A stretch of 64,000 bases of DNA from Bog-532 sp963830385 (GTDB taxonomy: Bacteria; Actinomycetota; Actinomycetes; Streptosporangiales; Streptosporangiaceae). The stretch is from NCBI GenBank assembly GCA_963830385.1, contig CAWHMD010000002.1, positions 1,178,001 to 1,242,000 of the forward strand, given 5' to 3'. Positions 60,983-64,000 of the stretch are shown here, piece after piece; position 1 is the first letter of the stretch; every line of letters begins with the position of its first letter. A program made the translations under genes and the position numbers. The notes under the pieces are model-generated. The model worked only from the letters and a program-made list of their open reading frames with translations, was not told where the DNA came from and made no database searches.

Positions 60983-62590
60983 ATGCTGATCGACGGCCTG
61001 GCCCACTGGGCGCCCGAGGACGACGAGCGGGTCGACGAGCAGACCGTGGGCGGCCTGCTGCGGTGGGCGGCCGCGCAGGCGCCGGACGAGGTGGCGCTGG
61101 TGGCGGGGACACCGGATCCGGCCCCCCGCCGGCGCTGGACGTTCGGGCAGCTGCTGGCCGAGTCCGAGCAGGTGGCGCGGGCGCTGGCGGCCCGGTTCGG
61201 CCCCGGTGAGCGGGTCGCGGCCTGGGCGAACAACATCCCCGAGTGGGTGATCCTGGAGTTCGGCGCGGCCCTGGCCGGGCTCACGCTGGTCACCGTCAAC
61301 CCGGCGCTGCGGCAGGCCGAGGCGCGGCACGTGCTGTCCGACAGCCGGGCGGCCGGGCTGTTCCTGCTGCGCGAGTACCGCGGCGTCTCACTGGAAGACA
61401 TGCTCACCGCCCTGCGGCCGGAATTGCCGGGCCTGCGGGAGGTCGTTTTCTTTGATGAATGGAAAACGTTCCTGACCGGAGGAGACACTGGCGCGGCCGG
61501 CGCCGCGGGGGCCGGACTGCCTGAGGTCCAGCCGGGTGACCCGGCCCAGATCCAGTACACCTCCGGCACCACCGGGCCGCCGAAGGGGGCCGAACTGTCC
61601 CACCGCGGCATCGTCAACAACGCCCGGTTGTCCTACGTCGACGTCCTCGGCATCCGCCGCGGTGACGCCTTCGTCAACCCGATGCCGCTGTTCCACACGG
61701 CCGGCTGCGTGCTGGCTACGCTCGCCCCGATGGCCGCGCTGGCGTCCCAGGTGCTGGTGCCGAACTTCGACCCCGCGCTGGTGCTCGAGCTGACCGAGTC
61801 CGAGGGCAGCTTCGTGTTCGGCGGCGTGCCGACGATGCTGGTGGCGCTGCTCTCATCCCCCGGCTTCGACCCGGCCCGGCTGACCTCGGTCCGGGTCGCG
61901 CTGGCGGGCGGCGCCGGGGTTCCGCCCGAGCTGATCCGCCGGGTAGAGGCCGCGCTGGGGGTCCCGTTCTCGGTGATCTACGCCCAGACCGAGGCGTCAC
62001 CCGGCATCACGATGACCCGCACCGACGACTCCCCCGAGGACCGCGCCTACACGGTTGGCCGGCCGCTGCCCCGCACCGAGGTGAAGATCGTCGACCCGGT
62101 CACCGGCCAGACGGTGGCGCCGGGGGTGACCGGCGAGCTGTGCACCCGCGGCTACCACGTGATGCTCGGCTACCTGGGCGACGTCAGCCAGGCGGTCGAC
62201 GCCGACGGCTGGCTGCACACCGGCGACCTGGCCACCATGGACGACCGCGGCTACTCCCGCATCGTCGGCCGGCTCAAGGAGATGATCATCCGCGGCGGGG
62301 AGAACATCTACCCCTGGGAGATCGAGCAGGTCGTCGCCACCCACCCCGCCGTCATCGAAGCCGCCGTCATCGGCGTCCCCGACGATTACTGGGGCGAGCA
62401 GGTCGCCGCCGTCATCCGTCTCGGGGAGCCGGCCACCGACGAGGAACTGGTGGCGTTCTGCCAGGAGCGTCTGGCGCGGCACAAGGTGCCGAAGCTCTGG
62501 CACCGGGTGGACGCGCTGCCGCTGACCGGCTCCGGCAAGGTCATGAAGCACGCGCTGCGGGAGCAACTGACGCAGGGGCTCAAGAGCTGA
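60983..62590 (+). CDS. Fatty-acyl-CoA synthetase (AMP-binding)
   Basis: 535 residues from ATG 60983 (GAGGGG upstream); the frame before it is non-coding in character. P-loop YTSGTTGPPKGAELSHRGIVNNARL, YAQTEASPGITMTRTDDS, GDLATMDDRGYSRIVGRLKEMIIRGGENIYPWEIEQVVATHPAV, and the C-terminal catalytic Lys in PLTGSGKVMKHALRE. The GRLKEMIIRGGENIYP hinge and length fit FadD3/FadD35-type ligases of actinobacteria. Divergent from the flavin monooxygenase (140 bp). It is the last G+C-rich gene before the A+T-richer insert. Confidence 0.9.
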   Translation: MLIDGLAHWAPEDDERVDEQTVGGLLRWAAAQAPDEVALVAGTPDPAPRRRWTFGQLLAESEQVARALAARFGPGERVAAWANNIPEWVILEFGAALAGLTLVTVNPALRQAEARHVLSDSRAAGLFLLREYRGVSLEDMLTALRPELPGLREVVFFDEWKTFLTGGDTGAAGAAGAGLPEVQPGDPAQIQYTSGTTGPPKGAELSHRGIVNNARLSYVDVLGIRRGDAFVNPMPLFHTAGCVLATLAPMAALASQVLVPNFDPALVLELTESEGSFVFGGVPTMLVALLSSPGFDPARLTSVRVALAGGAGVPPELIRRVEAALGVPFSVIYAQTEASPGITMTRTDDSPEDRAYTVGRPLPRTEVKIVDPVTGQTVAPGVTGELCTRGYHVMLGYLGDVSQAVDADGWLHTGDLATMDDRGYSRIVGRLKEMIIRGGENIYPWEIEQVVATHPAVIEAAVIGVPDDYWGEQVAAVIRLGEPATDEELVAFCQERLARHKVPKLWHRVDALPLTGSGKVMKHALREQLTQGLKS

Positions 62591-62620
62591 TGTCTAGACG
62601 GTCAAATCTGGAAGTGCAAA

Positions 62621-63232
62621 ATGCCGCGTAATGATGCCGGACCTCACGATGACGACCCTGGCCCCATCGAAACGGGCCCGGGCAGGAAGGGAACTGGTGG
62701 CGCGCAGTACACTTCTGGAAGCATTCAAGGTAGTAATATTTCTGTTGGTAATGCATCGTCAATTAATACCCAGAAAATAGAATCCGATCAGCTGCGAAAT
62801 GAGGCGCTCGATCTTCTCGATGATCTACTGAATGCTCTTTCCGTTCACGAGTCTGAAATCCCAGCTGTCGAAGCTGCAACCGCTGCTTACAGAGAGCTAG
62901 CCTCGCCTCGGCCCAAAGTGCGGCGCGTGCGCCAGCTTCTCAATGTTATCGCTGTAAATGTCGAAAGCAACGTTGCCCGGAACGGTCGCTGGTTACGAGT
63001 ACGCTCAGTTAATAACGGAACAGCTAACGGAAGAACGGAGCCGGAAGGCCTCTCTCGAAGGCCGCGGCATAACAGTAATAACCACTTCCAGTGCGCTTGC
63101 TACGCTTCTGTTTGCTCTGACTGCCGGCCTGGCCACTACTTCCAAGTTCAGCGTACCGGAAATTTCCAGGCTTCCGCTGTTGCTTACTCTAGTTGCGTTT
63201 GCCTTTTCAGCCGCACTAGGTGTCGCCGTTAA
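62621..63232 (+). CDS. Unknown protein with Gly/Ser/Asn beta-motif and helical domain
   Basis: 203 residues from ATG 62621 (GGAAG 7 nt upstream). Residues 1-28 are polar. Residues ~30-52 read QYTSGSIQGSNISVGNASSIN, a short strand-rich Gly/Asn/Ser segment. Residues ~53-115 are amphipathic helices (QLRNEALDLLDDLLNALSVHESEIPAVEAATAAYRELASPRPKVRRVRQLLNVIAVNV). After ~120 the sequence looks non-protein-like because it runs out of frame over the next gene, so the real product may have ended near 63000 before a stop was lost. I recall similar layouts (short beta-motif plus helical hairpin) in actinobacterial proteins of unknown, possibly defence-related, function. Confidence 0.55.
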   Translation: MPRNDAGPHDDDPGPIETGPGRKGTGGAQYTSGSIQGSNISVGNASSINTQKIESDQLRNEALDLLDDLLNALSVHESEIPAVEAATAAYRELASPRPKVRRVRQLLNVIAVNVESNVARNGRWLRVRSVNNGTANGRTEPEGLSRRPRHNSNNHFQCACYASVCSDCRPGHYFQVQRTGNFQASAVAYSSCVCLFSRTRCRR

Positions 63233-63416
63233 CATTCCTCTCAAGTACCGCGAGCCCACGGTTGCAGGCCTAGCGAATCTAGTAAACTCGGCGTACTGGA
63301 AAGCGCCTGCCGACATCGGTGAAATACGTGTCGCAGAAGCTCACATCACTTGCCTCGCCGCCGCACGATCAGCAAAAAATCTCAAGGTAGGACTGCTAAC
63401 CAAGTTGAACTCGTAG
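62958..63416 (+). CDS. Two-TM protein with charged N-terminal helix, effector-like
   Basis: 152 residues from ATG 62958, directly after an in-frame TAA, so the N-terminus cannot extend. YEYAQLITEQLTEERSRKASLEGRGITVITTSSALATLLFALTAGLA is a charged helix leading into the first span (~45-62). The second span is LPLLLTLVAFAFSAALGVAVNIPL (~72-95). The C-terminal ~55 residues are soluble and helical. The topology, a helix with ERxRK then two spans, recalls membrane effectors of prokaryotic immune systems such as the PycTM type, but similarity is only in layout. It overlaps the previous frame by 275 bp. Confidence 0.6.
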   Translation: MSKATLPGTVAGYEYAQLITEQLTEERSRKASLEGRGITVITTSSALATLLFALTAGLATTSKFSVPEISRLPLLLTLVAFAFSAALGVAVNIPLKYREPTVAGLANLVNSAYWKAPADIGEIRVAEAHITCLAAARSAKNLKVGLLTKLNS

Positions 63417-63425
63417 TGCATGGGG

Positions 63426-64000
63426 TCACCAGGGTTCGATTTTCAGGCCGGTGCTGGCGAGGCAGCCGTCGATCAGGTGCGGCCGGTACTGGATCTTCTT
63501 CAGCTTGCGCTTGACGATGCGGACCAGGCCGTCCAGGTCGGCGGCGGCGAAATTGGCCATGGACCGCTTGAGCAGCGACCAGATCCCCTCCGCGGGATTA
63601 AGGTCCGGCGTGTACGCGGGAAGCCGGTAGACCCGCAGCCATTCCTCGTTCTGCGCGGCGAAGTCCGCCAGCTCTGGCGCCAGGTGGATGTTGAGGTTGT
63701 CCCAGCACCACACCAGCGGCGCTGACAGGCTGTGATGGGTGGCGATGATCAGGTCCCGGTAGTCCTGCCAGATGAAGCCCTTGGGCTCGCCCTTGCGGCG
63801 CCGGTAGGCCAGCAGCTGGTAGAACAGGTGCGGCCGGTCCCCGGGCCGGTAGCAGGCCACCCCCGCGATGCTGACCCGCCCGCCGCCGGCGCCGCGCACT
63901 TTCACCACCGGGCGGGCCCCGCGCCGGGCCCAGGTGCGTCCTTTCGGCGGCCTCAGCCCCTGGCCCGCCTCGTCCTCGAAGCAGACGTAGGCGCCCAGGT
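63426..64000 (-). CDS. IS630-family DDE transposase (5' end beyond window)
   Basis: The frame is open from the right edge to its stop at 63426: 191 residues of the C-terminal DDE domain. The catalytic triad is visible: Asp in CFEDEAGQ, Asp in VWCWDNLNIH, and Glu in PAYTPDLNPAEGIWSLLKR. The last residues are GCLASTGLKIEPW. The start lies outside. An IS end should lie just left of 63426, but no terminal repeat can be fixed because the partner end is not in the window. Confidence 0.9.
   Translation of the reverse strand, partial: LGAYVCFEDEAGQGLRPPKGRTWARRGARPVVKVRGAGGGRVSIAGVACYRPGDRPHLFYQLLAYRRRKGEPKGFIWQDYRDLIIATHHSLSAPLVWCWDNLNIHLAPELADFAAQNEEWLRVYRLPAYTPDLNPAEGIWSLLKRSMANFAAADLDGLVRIVKRKLKKIQYRPHLIDGCLASTGLKIEPW

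Larger units (their letters stand above)
62591..63424. other. A+T-richer insert carrying two overlapping genes
   Basis: By eye the base composition falls to near 50% G+C, against about 70% on either side, and codons ending in A/T become common (AAT, ATT, TCT, GAA). The insert is bounded by the acyl-CoA ligase stop on the left and the IS630-type gene on the right, which points to recent horizontal arrival. Confidence 0.7.

Noticed and set aside
59022..60989. 655-codon + strand frame opposite the flavin monooxygenase
   Set aside because: Shadow frame; FAD and NADPH motifs lie on the minus strand.

Overview
The window is about 70% G+C with dense GTG/ATG starts, 4-bp ATGA/GTGA gene overlaps and families typical of soil actinomycetes: EthA-like Baeyer-Villiger monooxygenase, fused isobutyryl-CoA mutase, chaplin-like surface protein, DUF1906 glycosidase-like protein, Ser/Thr kinase with an extracellular propeller. 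It looks like a chromosomal stretch of a filamentous actinobacterium (Streptosporangiales or a related order is a guess; no rRNA or phylogenetic marker is present). No tRNA, rRNA or CRISPR array was seen.

Region by region. 1-5.4 kb: the tail of an XRE-type regulator, then two cell-surface genes on the minus strand (a LysM membrane protein and a 1,232-residue secreted protein with seventeen 18-residue repeats), each with a potential hairpin over its Shine-Dalgarno sequence. 5.6-13.2 kb: single-gene metabolism (BVMO, quinone oxidoreductase, DapA-family lyase, BtuF-like receptor, beta-carbonic anhydrase, GlxA-type regulator, crotonase, extradiol dioxygenase). 13.4-15.0 kb: two coupled genes of unknown function. 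15.1-26.8 kb: secreted and surface functions (DUF1906 protein, a frameshifted small secreted peptide, a phosphatase-family protein behind a PHO-box-like array, a lipoprotein and a GT1 glycosyltransferase diverging from a near-perfect 33-bp palindrome, and a multidomain GH31 glycosidase). 27.1-34.9 kb: a two-subunit molybdenum hydroxylase, acyl-CoA dehydrogenase and icmF, with a divergent MarR regulator. 35.0-37.3 kb: a histidine kinase, an OmpR-type regulator and a single-domain regulator. 37.7-40.7 kb: MBL hydrolase, UDP-sulfoquinovose synthase homologue and a two-domain chaplin-like protein.

41.3-48.4 kb is a tight five-gene minus-strand operon: AMP ligase, AHL-lactonase-like MBL enzyme, hydroxyacid-oxoacid transhydrogenase-type Fe-ADH, zinc ribbon, and FAD/Fe-S D-2-hydroxyacid dehydrogenase. 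Together they could open a gamma-lactone, oxidise the 4-hydroxyacid by transhydrogenation and recycle the D-2-hydroxyglutarate formed. 48.5-54.9 kb holds a kinase-like/LPG-synthase-type membrane fusion, a thioesterase, and a Ser/Thr kinase whose C-terminal propeller now lies in another reading frame.

54.9-64 kb is the accessory part: a gene-free stretch with DnaA-box-like 9-mers, an IS30 element with 12-bp terminal repeats, a ParA-type ATPase coupled to a small basic partner, a crotonase, a fused NTF2/flavin monooxygenase and an acyl-CoA ligase. At the right edge, a visibly A+T-richer insert of two out-of-frame overlapping genes (a Gly/Ser/Asn beta-motif protein and a two-TM protein) abuts an IS630-type transposase cut by the window end. 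This insert, the lactone operon and the DnaA-box/ParA region are the best candidates for undescribed biology.
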